From assembly GCF_036884655.1 (NCBI RefSeq), contig NC_088354.1, positions 18,105,001 through 18,169,000 of the forward strand: DNA of 64,000 bases, in the 5' to 3' direction. Source of the DNA: Musa acuminata AAA Group (lineage: Eukaryota; Streptophyta; Magnoliopsida; Zingiberales; Musaceae). The notes beneath the pieces were generated by a model that saw only the letters and a program-made list of their open reading frames with translations, had not been told where the DNA came from and did not search any database. Of this stretch, positions 11,801 through 21,660 are shown one piece after another. Each line of letters opens with the position of its first letter. Position 1 is the stretch's first letter. The translations under genes and the position numbers were made by a program.

Positions 11801-14800
11801 GGATCGATCGTTCATAGAGGAGCATGATATATAAGTACATTGAAGACAGTGGGAATTAATGATCACTTTGAAGATGACCTGGTCCCTGAAGCCTACATTT
11901 GCAGCAGTCTTTAGCATAGGCTGCGATAGAACAAACATGATGATTTTTATGATCCTATATTCAAAATCATTTTGAAGGGCTTTATGATTCTTATTCCTCG
12001 CAAATGCTATTTTATCAGTAAACTTGTTCAACCTCCCTGATGGGCATGTCCTTGTCATTGGAATATGTTAAAGTGTTAGCAAGGCCCTCCTGTTCCTTCA
12101 TAACTTCTTGCTCTTTGCTATCTACGATCTTCTCCCTATCCATACTATCATCATCCCCATCCCCGAATTTTCTATCAGCCACATTGCTCTCATCTCCCCT
12201 GTCTTCCATAGTAGCTGTTTAATTGCACCATTCTCTGAGACAAAACCACATTTGTAATTGGTACAGTCTCCTTTAGGAAAATGTATATCAATTAAATTTC
12301 TTCCATATCCATGCTAAATAAACACATGAAATGAGCATCTGTGTAGAAAGTTTATATTTGCTTGGAGGCCACACATCTCACGAGATATCATAAGACAATG
12401 TTTAATGAACAATAGGTTAGTTGATAGTTGATATGATGCTAATACTGGTCCGTGCATGCAGAAGAAAATATTGAAAATAGTTTGATATGTTTATATTGAT
12501 ACAGTTCCTGATAATAACAGCATGCAGTTCCCCATAATAACAACATGTATCTTGCAGTATGCTCAATGCATTGCTGCATTTAATACCTTGGTGAAATTGT
12601 TATCTCTTTTTATTGTGCTTTGACTGAATGAATTTTGAAGAGGTTGATTCGCACTTGACATGGTTTCTTAGTTTGCAAGTTTGGTTATTCTGGCACATGA
12701 TATAGATGATCATGATCTTACAAGGTTAACGGTCTTGATTAATATATTTGAGCTGCTGTTTTGGATGATTTAGTGGAGCAGTCAAATTAGATATAGAATA
12801 AGTTATATGGCTTTATTATTCTCCACTTTTTACTTTAGCTATGACTGATGGATCTTGAATAAATTGATTTGCACTAGGTATGTTTTCTTTTATTGACAAA
12901 CTTTTCTATACCAGCACGTGACTTTAGATGATCACAATCTTGCAAGGTGAATAGGACTTCTGTTGATAAATATGTTCACACATGGCCTTGTGATGCTCTC
13001 TTCGCTTTATTAGGCAGTTGATTTTACATGACAAAATTGGATTATATCTGTTATACAGGCTTGCAGGTTTTTTATCCCATTTTGATCTACACCTGCCACG
13101 GGTCAATTTTTTTGTTCTGGCCAAGCCTATATCAGTGATCTTTAAACATAAACATTCAAACTTTTTAGTGTTTGCTTTGTTCAGTACTTCCATTTAAAAC
13201 TTTATCCAATTATTAAAAGTTTCATATGTTCATTATTTATCACATTTTCAAACATTTTTCACAACAACATTTAAGCTTGTGTGATCTCCCCATTGGATTC
13301 TTATAGGAGTGTTATGCATCACATGTGACTCATCTGTTCCTAAGAGGATAAACAAGCTTTCTTCTTTTATCATATTGTGGTTGTTACCCTGCTTACCTTG
13401 AATTAGATATCATTTTGTTTTTCATGTACAACAGTAACTTTAAATCCTGCTTAACATAGACATGAACTCTTTGCTGAAATAAAGATATTCTTATATCTAA
13501 TACTTCAAAATGATAAGATGGTCAACTATGCCCTAGAGGTTAAGACCTGGGCCAAAAGGATAGAGAACATAATTCATGGACCTGAAGTTTTGAATCTTCC
13601 TTTTTCTTTATCAGGCCTCAGCATTCAGGGTTAGCTGGTTGTTCATGCTTGCATAAAGGTCTTAAGTTTTGTATTAAGATTCACTGATACTGTCTCAGGT
13701 CATCAGTGTCATCATATTCTTTTGCAGGAAACTTTTCTATTGCAGTTATCTGGTTCATGTAGTTGCTTTTCTTAATATGCAAACATCATCTTCCCTTGCT
13801 CTTGACTTCCATGTTTACAATTACAAGTTAGGACAAGCTCTCATGATCACTTATAGTTGTGATTATATATTTTTTATTACCTTTTTGTGCTTACAGAGAA
13901 CGTGCTCGTAAGAAGAAAGAAGAAGAAGAAAGAAAAACGGAAAGAGAAAGGGAAAAGGTATCATCCATCCAATTGTCTCTAGACATTTTTTCTTTGAGTC
14001 CATAAAAACATCATATTGTAAATGTTCTAAAGGTTCTTGAGTAGACTAAGTAATTGTACCTAAAGAATTGATTGCTTGGTTAATAATCTTGTTCAAGCTT
14101 TCAGGTGTACCCTATTGGCCTATTCTTTGGTTCCACCGTAAGTTTTTCTGAATAGAAGTCCAAGTGTTTTATCTTGAGTTTATGTAATTTTAATGCATTG
14201 CTATCTAATTGAGAAATAACTTATCTTGAGTCAGCTAGGCTTTTGTCTATCCCAAACTTATATCGTCCATGTTGGGAATATGATCTTCAACTTACTACCA
14301 TCATTTGGGTCTGTACAACATGAGAGGAAACCGTTGGGTCAGTCTAAAATTGAAATCCCAAAGAAAGTTGTGGGATTTTCATAGTGTTGGAATCATGTGG
14401 CAATGACCTTAGGGATCCTAATGGAGGAGGTTATAATATTCCAGCAGTCTGAATTTGGAAATAAGTGAGATTAGTGTATTTGGCTTGAATGTTTCAAGAC
14501 AGTTTTAAAATACTGTGTTAAATTAGTATGTTCTGTGTCTTGAATCAACTGCTGCACTTAACTGATCTAGAAAAGTGACTGCAGTTTAATAATTAATCCG
14601 TTTGCTTCTTCTCTGTAGGAGAGAATACGTATTGGTAAAGAGCTCCTGGAAGCCAAACGTATTGAGGAGGAAAATGAAAGAAAAAGGTTCATCTCAGTCT
14701 AACTTCTGTTACATGTATTAGTGTTAATTAATTTGTTTTAATAGTGGTAGCATTTGCAGTATCAGTCTTTCTCTAGTTCTTTTTGGTTAAGAACTGCAAT

Positions 14801-16967
14801 CTTCTTTTTTGCAGAATTTTGGCATTACGGAAAGCAGAGAAAGAGGAAGAACAAAGAGCAAGAGAAAAGATCCGTCAGAAACTAGAGGAAGATAAGGTCC
14901 TTGAAGTCTTGCCATGCTCTTCCTTGGTCATAGTATTAGTTTTTGTAGAACATAGACTCTAAAAGTTTTTATATTCTTAAAATTTTAGTAGTTCTATTCA
15001 TTGCCATTATGAATTATTTGTCTTGCGGTTTGTACCTTTTAACAGATAATTTGAAAATTTTCCTATGCCAATGATTGTTATCTTCAAACCAAAGTGACAC
15101 AATAGTAAAAGGTTTACTATTTGGTTTTTTGGTTATAATATTATATGTTCAATTATCAGTGTCCATTTTTGTTTCTTTCTATCTGTTAAATATCCTTGTC
15201 TTCTTGGTGCAAAGTTTCACTCTTTTTGCAACCATCACCTTTCAGTAACTTTTTTTATGTTATGCAAGAATTTAATGTCATCATGTTGATCTCTGACAAA
15301 CCAATTGACAGAAAAAATTACTAGTTAAGGTACTTCATCGTATGTCATATGATTGGTGCAAGTAAAGAAAGATCTGATTTCATAACTTTGGATTTTGAAG
15401 AGCTCGGTGTGTTAATGGTGATGAGAAGTACTTTGTTAAATCTATTAATTGCATTGAGTGATCACTCTCTTATGTAATAATGTGCATGCACCTCACTGTA
15501 GATGATTTTTTCTAACCAATGTACTTTTCATTATCAAAATGCAAGGTTTCCTATACATTTATTATACTAATGTGTTTGATAAAAATGGGTCATGGACCAA
15601 AGTTACCTATGGTGTGCCTCACATAGAATTATTTTATTTTATTTTTTTCATGATAGAGGCTAGGTTGCATACAGATCAGTGCAGATATGTCACGATAAAA
15701 ATTGCAATGAAATAGGTAGATGTAAGAGTTGGATTTGAATACTTGATATTGAATGTGCCAGCACTTGCGAAGCACATCCGTCGATTTAGTGTAGTGGGAT
15801 CGTTGTTGATATGTATGTTTGCTTTTCCATTAGCATTGAATTTTGAAATTGCGGTACAAGCATGATAAGAAATTTCATTGCAGGCAGAGAGAAGGCGGAA
15901 GCTTGGATTGCCACCTGAAGACCCTGTGTCTTCAAAACCGAGCGCAGCTCCAGAGGAGCAAAAGAAGGCATTGATTATTTCAAATAAATTTGTCTATAGT
16001 GTCTTAACCAAGTAAAATATTTATTATAATTATTGGTGTAAAAATTTTATTTATCAGAGTGCTTACTGTATGATGCAGAGCTTTTTACCTGTCAAGCCTG
16101 CTACAAAGGCTGAGCGCATGAGAGATTGTTTGCGTTCCCTCAAACAACATCACAAGGTATTGTCTCGAATTAGTCAGCATTTATGAGCTTTGTGCACAAC
16201 ATTTTGATGGTCGGCTGAAAGTTTAGCGCTCACATAAGAAATTGCGGAAATCTGTACCGCTGTATGATTTAGCTTCCTTCCAAAGTATCTTCGGTTTGTT
16301 AGCAAATTAAATTTAGTCCTTTATCATGCTTTCTTGCATTATGGAATATGCTGCTTATTTCAATCTTACTGCATCAGTTTCTTCTGCTACAAATTTCATG
16401 ATTGTCATCACCCAGAAGGGTCCACTGATAAGTGAATACAATAATGCAAGTTCATCATGATTAGCTCATCACATCTAGATTCTCGACCACCGTGCTTATC
16501 ATAGCTATTTCTAGTTCCATGGCAGTTTTGCAGCATCTGTTAAATTTGTCATGTTATATGTACCTCATCTTTTGGTTTCACGTTTGGTAGGACGAGGATG
16601 CTAAAGTCAAAAGAGCTTTTCAAACACTGCTCACATACGTCGGCAATGTGGCAAAAAATCCAAATGAGGAGAAATTCAGAAAGATCCGGCTAAATAATCC
16701 AACATTTCAGGTGATGGATAAAATTAAACGACATGTTTCTTCATTTCTTGGATAAAATGAATCATTATTGCCTTCCCATCTATGAAACAGGATAGAGTAG
16801 GAGGTTTGCATGGAGGGGTAGAATTCCTCGAGCTATGTGGATTCGAAAAACTTGAAGATGGCGAATTTTTGTTTCTACCTAGAGACAAAGTGGACATGGC
16901 GGTGCTGAATTCCGCAGGATCGGAGCTGAATTCTGCTATAGCAAATCCCTTCTTTGGAGTTCTCTAA
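2860..16967 (+). CDS. Zinc finger-UBA-PUB domain protein (12 exons, 412 aa)
   Basis: Exons: 2860-3027, 3149-3296, 7785-7880, 8733-8809, 10499-10578, 13897-13957, 14619-14686, 14815-14896, 15884-15967, 16079-16156, 16591-16710, 16791-16967. All join in frame to 412 residues. Two zinc fingers share the spacing C-x2-C-x12-H-x5-H (C8, C11, H24, H30 and C45, C48, H61, H67); intron 1 splits the second. A UBA domain follows (about 113-154, with ESMGF at 121-125), then a Glu/Lys/Arg-rich coiled coil (about 175-270) and a PUB/PUG domain (about 298-390). Known for these families: UBA binds ubiquitin and PUB binds the C-terminal tail of the AAA ATPase p97/CDC48. An adaptor role in CDC48-dependent protein handling is therefore inferred. 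The protein resembles the Arabidopsis UBA/TS-N protein At1g04850 in length and order. All introns are GT-AG except intron 9, which appears to be GC-AG. Confidence 0.88.
3573..3841 (-). repeat. Left (3') LTR of the truncated Ty3 fragment in intron 2
   Basis: The right end is well supported. It finishes in GGATCCTAACA, directly followed by a reversed polypurine tract (3842-3855) and by internal bases that match the Reina-like element at 44257-44300. It shares the 'ggggatcggcctcct' block with that element's LTR. The left end at 3573 (TGTTTATG) is a guess, because no second LTR survives for comparison. Confidence 0.5.
3842..6258 (-). pseudogene. Truncated Ty3 chromovirus pol remnant (RT, RNase H, integrase, chromodomain end)
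   Basis: Read on the minus strand, the order is RT (6258-5868), RNase H (5859-5398), integrase (about 5060-4106) and the chromodomain tail (4068-3871). The integrase keeps the CDVCQ zinc half-site, MDFIDGL, SDRDKVF and [10 protein letters not shown]. RNase H keeps ESDASG. The family matches the Reina-like element at 43863-49728. The RT part begins in the middle of the domain at about 6258, so gag, protease and the 5' LTR are missing. The RT also lacks the stretch that should carry the catalytic Asp pair. It lies antisense in intron 2 of the UBA-PUB gene and cannot be active. Confidence 0.85.
6254..6850. repeat. GC-rich imperfect tandem repeat in intron 2
   Basis: Blocks beginning 'ggraacaagggcarc' recur at about 6254, 6422 and 6602, a period of roughly 170-180 bp. 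Each is followed by a 'gtgagttgc'-like and often a 'ccagagcaagggggag' segment. The region is far richer in GC than the intron around it and ends in a run of twelve or more G at about 6829-6842. Open frames across it come from composition and show no protein family. Confidence 0.6.
6851..7784 (+). other. Remainder of intron 2, no feature seen
   Basis: Unique-looking AT-rich intron sequence ending in a pyrimidine tract and the AG before exon 3. I see no element in it. Confidence 0.6.
8810..10498 (+). other. Intron 4 with a CT-rich insert
   Basis: Most of the intron is AT-rich. Between about 9461 and 9910 there is a C/T-rich block bounded by 'ggtac'-type motifs. It resembles blocks at 10990-11220, 37600-37930 and 57820-58190. 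The three overlapping open frames in it are low complexity (Ser/Leu/Pro-rich) and are not treated as genes. Confidence 0.45.
10863..11377. mobile_element. MITE-like element in intron 5
   Basis: The left end CATGGTCTTAAATACT and the reverse complement of the right end (CAAGTTTCAAAATCTC) form imperfect terminal inverted repeats. A second, shorter element with the same type of ends lies at 59790-60012. The interior holds a CT-rich block and pairs of 'accaatac' and 'ggtatg' motifs. There is no transposase. No clear target-site duplication was found. Confidence 0.4.
11378..13896 (+). other. Rest of intron 5 with a diverged direct repeat
   Basis: A segment at about 12600-12745 and one at about 12820-12960 are imperfect copies about 215 bp apart. 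Both contain 'ttgatt-gcact', 'gatgatca-atctt-caaggt' and similar flanks. Minus-strand frames at 11492-11716 and 11765-12209 are charged but match no family I recognise. Confidence 0.4.
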
Positions 16968-18417
16968 ATGGAACCATTTTGCTTCATGATCCTAACTGGG
17001 GAGAGGGACCAAAATGTATAGAGGAACTGAGTGCACCACATCACTGAAATCTTTTCCTTGAGAGGAAAATGAAGGATCTGGCCAAACAGAGAACTTTCTT
17101 TTCAGATTCCTTGCCTTTGTTCTGTTGTTGATCTTGGAAGGACTGCTCAAATTCATGTTTGAAGATTTAAGGATTGACAAGATGACTTTATTACTTCCTG
17201 TTGATTGAGCTTATTCTAAAGCTTTGCTTTGGGACTACTACTGCCACAATGTTGTTCAAAATCATCAGGGGAGTCGCTTTTTCTTTTCACTATAAGAAGA
17301 TATGTCCAAAACCATGAAACATAGGCTGGTCAAGATTAAGAACAAAACTGAGTTTTTAAGCAATGTTAAATTTAATTTACTTCTCTACATCTAATGGGAT
17401 TTCCAGGTGGATTTCCGGGATCCTGTAAAAAATAAGCGCCCGGTGATCCTGTAAAAAATTTCCGGGAACAATCATCAACCGCAACACGGGAATCAACAAG
17501 AGCTGCACTCGTATATAGCTGAGAGACTACACAAGTCAGCTATGCAAATAATTTCCGGCTTCAAGCTGTCGATCACAAGGAGGAGGAGGGAAACAAGTGG
17601 TTAGAACACCCGATTGCGATTGGAGGTGTATCTTGACAGGTAGTGAGAACAACCTGTCTAGAAAGTAGTTGGATTCATCGTCTGCTTGGTTGAGCTATCT
17701 CGAGTCTTGAATCTGTCGAACATCTTTCTTCTAATGTCCCTTCTCTTTGAAGCTTTGGTAACGTTGATTCATTCGAGCGCTCTTGCTATTCTACAAGCTG
17801 TTATTGCAAACCAAACAAAGTATCTTAATGCGAAGTGGATTTCGAATCAAGCCTAAACCTCTACCGGCCATTTCTTTTAAGGGATCATTTGGGGGCATTT
17901 ACTCCTCGTCTCCATAATCAAATGTGGAGAGTCGAACAATCCGGGAAAGGCGTAAGGCTGCCATCCAATTCAAACATTTCGAGATTCAGCTCCAAACTGA
18001 TTCACTTACCATCAAAGACGAAAACTCCACCGTGGAGAATTCAGTATATCCTTACTTGAGACTAATTGATATTACACAGTTTTGTATGCCTTTTTTGTGT
18101 TATATCGAATGTAATCAAATAATATATACGTGCAAGAGACTCTCTCTCTCTCTCTCTGGTTTCTAGAGTGAGATGCTATGAGGATTCCTTCTCCTCATGT
18201 TTTCCTCCTCAGTGGCTCCGTCGACGAGGACTTCCCAACTTAAGCTTCTCCTTTACCCTCCAGATAAATCTTTTGTCAAGATTTCTCCGAAGAATCGTTC
18301 GCATGAGGCTTCTGATTCCTCTTATGAAATGGCCCATGTTGCTAACTCTCTGGCACACCATCTGCTATGAACCCTCGCTCTCTCCCTACCAAGGCCTCTT
18401 CTGGCCAATACAAAAGT
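16968..18417 (+). other. 3' flank of the UBA-PUB gene and unique intergenic DNA
   Basis: The first few hundred bases are the probable 3' UTR, but no convincing poly(A) signal could be fixed. At about 17412-17460 'gatcctgtaaaaaat' occurs twice, forming a short direct repeat. A (TC)n run lies at 18137-18158. No gene is seen. Confidence 0.5.
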
Positions 18418-19050
18418 TGTTTTTTTATATTCGACAAGTAGCAGCATTTTTTTTTTTATGATAAAGAGATTATTTATATTTATATATATAATAACTAAAA
18501 GATAATATGAAAAAATTTGGATAATTATTAGATTCTCTGACAAACTCCCAGGATAAAGGTCTCGCACCTCTGCACATCTCACATATGGATGATAGAATCA
18601 TACCATCATAAATATAATTGTGGTCTTGCATCACTCGTACACAGGATAAAAAAAAAAGAACATGATTCATTGATTCATCTATCATTCACGTATTACAATG
18701 TTCTAGCATTTTTATAAGCTAAGTACAAGAAACGAAAAAAAAATTATAAAAGTAAAAAATTATAATAGCATTAAATCAAATATATGATTTGATCTTCCCT
18801 TTAAAGAAGATAATATTCTTGATAGATATATGTCCATCCTTGTATAGACTAATCTTCATAAAGTCTTTCATCAAAATTTGAATTCTTCAATCATAATTAT
18901 AATTTAATTTTTCTCAAGTTCCTTTCATATTTTCTTATTCCTTGGTAAACTAGCAAACTAAACCAAAATTATTCAGCATGTTGCCACAACTTATGATATG
19001 CAAAATAACCCCTAACTAATCAAATTTACATAAATAAGATTAGTTCCACA
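18418..19050 (-). repeat. Left LTR of the miniature element
   Basis: It runs from TGTTTTTTT-tattcgacaag to GTTCCACA and aligns end to end with the right copy. By eye it differs by several percent plus small indels. Confidence 0.5.
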
Positions 19051-19158
19051 TCATAAGCTTCTATTGTGTAAGAATTCACCTCAAGTTTATATAATTGAGA
19101 TATGGATCAATCTTGATGATAGAATATCCCAGCTAAACCAAAAACTCTAATATCAATC

Positions 19159-19805
19159 TGATGTAGGACAAGTAGTTGCGAATTTCTTTTTGATGATAGA
19201 GAGATAAAAAAAGAGAAAAAAGATATAATAACTTAAAAATAATAGAAAAGAACTTGGATGACTATCAAACTCACTTTGGCTTAAGCCTCAAATGAAGGCC
19301 TTGTATCTCCGCACAGACTCGCATGTAGAAAATGGAATCATACCATTTGAAACATAATTATGATCTCACGCCACTCATATATAAGATGAGAAAATAACAT
19401 AATTTATTGATTCATATCTCATTCGTATATTACAATGTTGTAGCTCCTTTTTATAAACCTAGTACAAGAAAAGAAAAAAAATATATAAAAATAAAAAATT
19501 TATAATTACATCAAATCAAATATATGATTTGATCTTCCCTTTGAAGAAGGTAATATTGTTGATTGATATACTTTCATCCTCATAGATCAATATTCATAAA
19601 ATCTTCCATCAGGATTTGAAATCTTTAATCATAATCATAATTTAATTTTTCTCAAATTCTTTCGGTATTTTCTTCTTCCATGAGTAAACTAGCAAAGTAG
19701 ATTAGAATTATTTAGCATGTTGCCATGTGACAACTTATGATATGCAAAATAACCCTTAACTAATCAAATTTATTTAAATAAAAGATAAATAAGATTGATG
19801 TTGCA
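19159..19805 (-). repeat. Right LTR of the miniature element
   Basis: It runs from TGATGTAGGACAAG to GATGTTGCA. The start is fixed by the adjacent primer-site remnant and the end by where similarity to the left copy stops. Confidence 0.5.
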
Positions 19806-20089
19806 TTACTTCTTCTAATACATCTCAACCCTCTTTCCCCTCTTTTGCAACCCTTGAGTAGTCCTCGAAGGCCCTTGTCTCTAAGGTTCAATTTGGTGTT
19901 ATAATCAGAATGATGCCTCTCCTCCCCTTAGGTGAGAATTTTATCTGGTGGTCGGATTGACATTATGTGAAATATCTTTATTATTACTTTTTGTTTTAAG
20001 AAGATTAAATCTGCATCATCTAATATAATTATTTTTTAGGAGGCTAATCTCTCCAAATGGCGTTAGCCATAGCAGTTCAGTTAAGTAGG

Positions 20090-20498
20090 TTGATTTTTGA
20101 GACTAAGCTCTCCAAATGCCCTCAAGGTCCTCACCAAGAATCCTTGGTCCGTTAAAGGATAGCACTTTAACCTTTCTCCTTAGAGGAGATCTAACTTCAA
20201 ACTCATACATAAGACTATCCATCCTACACCCGTATGGTTGCAATTGTTGGATGTTCCCTTTGAGTATTGAAATGATGAAATTTTATTTTTTATTGCATCT
20301 ATCTTTGGTAGACTCCTTAAGGTCGATCCCTTCTTATTGTCCTTTGAGAGGGATAAATTTGTCAGAGTCTATGTTAAGGTTGATCTTTCGATGCCTTTGA
20401 AATAAGGTCTTTGGATTTTTAATCCTTCAAAGGGCTTTTTCAAAGTAGTTTCCTATAAAAATTTGTTAGTAATTTACTTCTGGCAGGTATGTTGAACA
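20090..20498 (+). pseudogene. LINE ORF1 remnant, first part
   Basis: A broken frame reads as the plant LINE ORF1 (DUF4283-type) pattern. It has a 'lt-NPWSVKG' start, then RGDLTSNSYI, VWLQLLDVPFEYWN and SFERDKFVRVYV. The frame stops where the TR-GAG-like element begins and continues at 26605. Confidence 0.6.
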
Positions 20499-21645
20499 TG
20501 TTAGACACGAGTCGGCACTAAGAGGGGAGAGGGGGTGAATTAGTGTAGCGGATAAAAACGTCGATTTCGAAAAATTCTTTCGTACGTCAAAAATCGATTT
20601 CGGAAAGTGTTTAACTTTAAAGCGTTTGCAAGAATGTAATGAGCAAATAAAGTAAGTAAATCAATTTGCAATATGAGAATTAAAAGCATAACAAGAATGC
20701 AAACTGATTTATAGTAGTTCGATCGTTGTGACCTATATTCACTCCATCGATTCCTCTTCCATTGAGGCCACTAGCATCCATTAACGATCTTTCTTTAAAA
20801 GGCGAAGATCAACCTCCTTGTTACAACCCTATTCTCCTTTTGCAAGCTCAGGAGAGAACATTTACAATACCTTTTTACAAAGCTCCCCTCATACTCTCCC
20901 TTAGAATGGTCTCTAAACTTTAAGAGGAGGGACTATATACTTTAAAAGGGTTTTCAACTCTAGAAACATAGAGTTTTTGTTTACTTTTCTTGCTTCTCCA
21001 TGTAAGAATAGCTAGGGTATTTATAGAACCCAAATGACTTCAAAAATGGAGCCAAAATTTAAATCCCCCGAAATTTCAAGGTACGAGCGGTACCACCACC
21101 TGCAGTCTGACACTGGGTGGTACTACCGCCCAGTCTGGTGATACCATTGCCTAGAAGACTGTGTCTAGGCGGTACTACCACCTAGATTGATGGTACCATC
21201 GCTTGATATAGTCTCGGAGATTGTGCCATGATAGTTTCACTTGTTTGGTAACTGTTTGGGCCTTTCTCTTGGCCCAACACAACCCAAACTTAGGCCCAAC
21301 TATCCCCTAATTAGGTTGACCCGATTTTAATCCTAATTATATGCTAATTATTAATTTTAAGATATTTACTAAACTAAACAAAGTTTGTAAGTCTATGTTT
21401 CTTCCAGCGAGCTTTTGACGATCTTTTGGTGAACTTCCGATGATCTCTCGATAATGTTTCGGCAAACTCCCGGCAAGCTTCTGGACTTCACGACGTCCAA
21501 TCTTCTGATATGTTTGCTCCAGCCCAACATGATTCTTCCTGTTTCAATTGTCTCACCTTGATCGAAGCTTCTTATGTCGCTCAAAACGTATATCAAATCA
21601 TAAACACTATCAATTTGTTTCATCATTAAAATCTGAGATCCAACA
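20499..21645 (-). repeat. Left (3') LTR of the gag-only element
   Basis: It runs from TGTTAGACACGAGTCGG to GAGATCCAACA, 1147 bp. It lacks about 400 bp present in the right copy (around 26052-26450) and has about 60 bp that the right copy lacks (near 20665-20720). Confidence 0.8.
21083..21195. repeat. Cluster of GGCGGTACCACCGCC-type dyads, left LTR
   Basis: About five variants of a 15-18 bp motif recur at roughly 25-35 bp spacing. Each can fold on itself (GGCGGT, loop ACC, ACCGCC). The right LTR has the same cluster at 25651-25758 with better preserved copies. Confidence 0.65.
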
Positions 21646-21660
21646 ATCTCTCTCTTTTTT
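21646..21660 (-). other. Polypurine tract of the gag-only element
   Basis: The plus strand reads 'atctctctctttttt', so the minus strand has an A/G-only run directly before the 3' LTR. This is the expected plus-strand primer position. Confidence 0.65.

Larger units (their letters stand above)
18418..19805 (-). mobile_element. Miniature LTR-LTR element (TRIM-like or deletion derivative)
   Basis: Two similar AT-rich repeats, 18418-19050 and 19159-19805, flank only 108 bp. They share many blocks, such as 'gatttgatcttccctt', 'atcataattataattt' and 'gatatgcaaaataaccc'. The spacer ends at about 19144-19158 in 'ctctaatatcaatc', a degenerate reverse complement of the initiator-Met tRNA primer site, directly before TGATGTAGGAC. 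That places the element on the minus strand. There is no coding capacity and no clean target-site duplication. Confidence 0.55.

Noticed and set aside
11765..12209. Charged minus-strand frames in intron 5
   Set aside because: No recognisable domain, no splice or start context, and interrupted. Not enough to call a gene or pseudogene.
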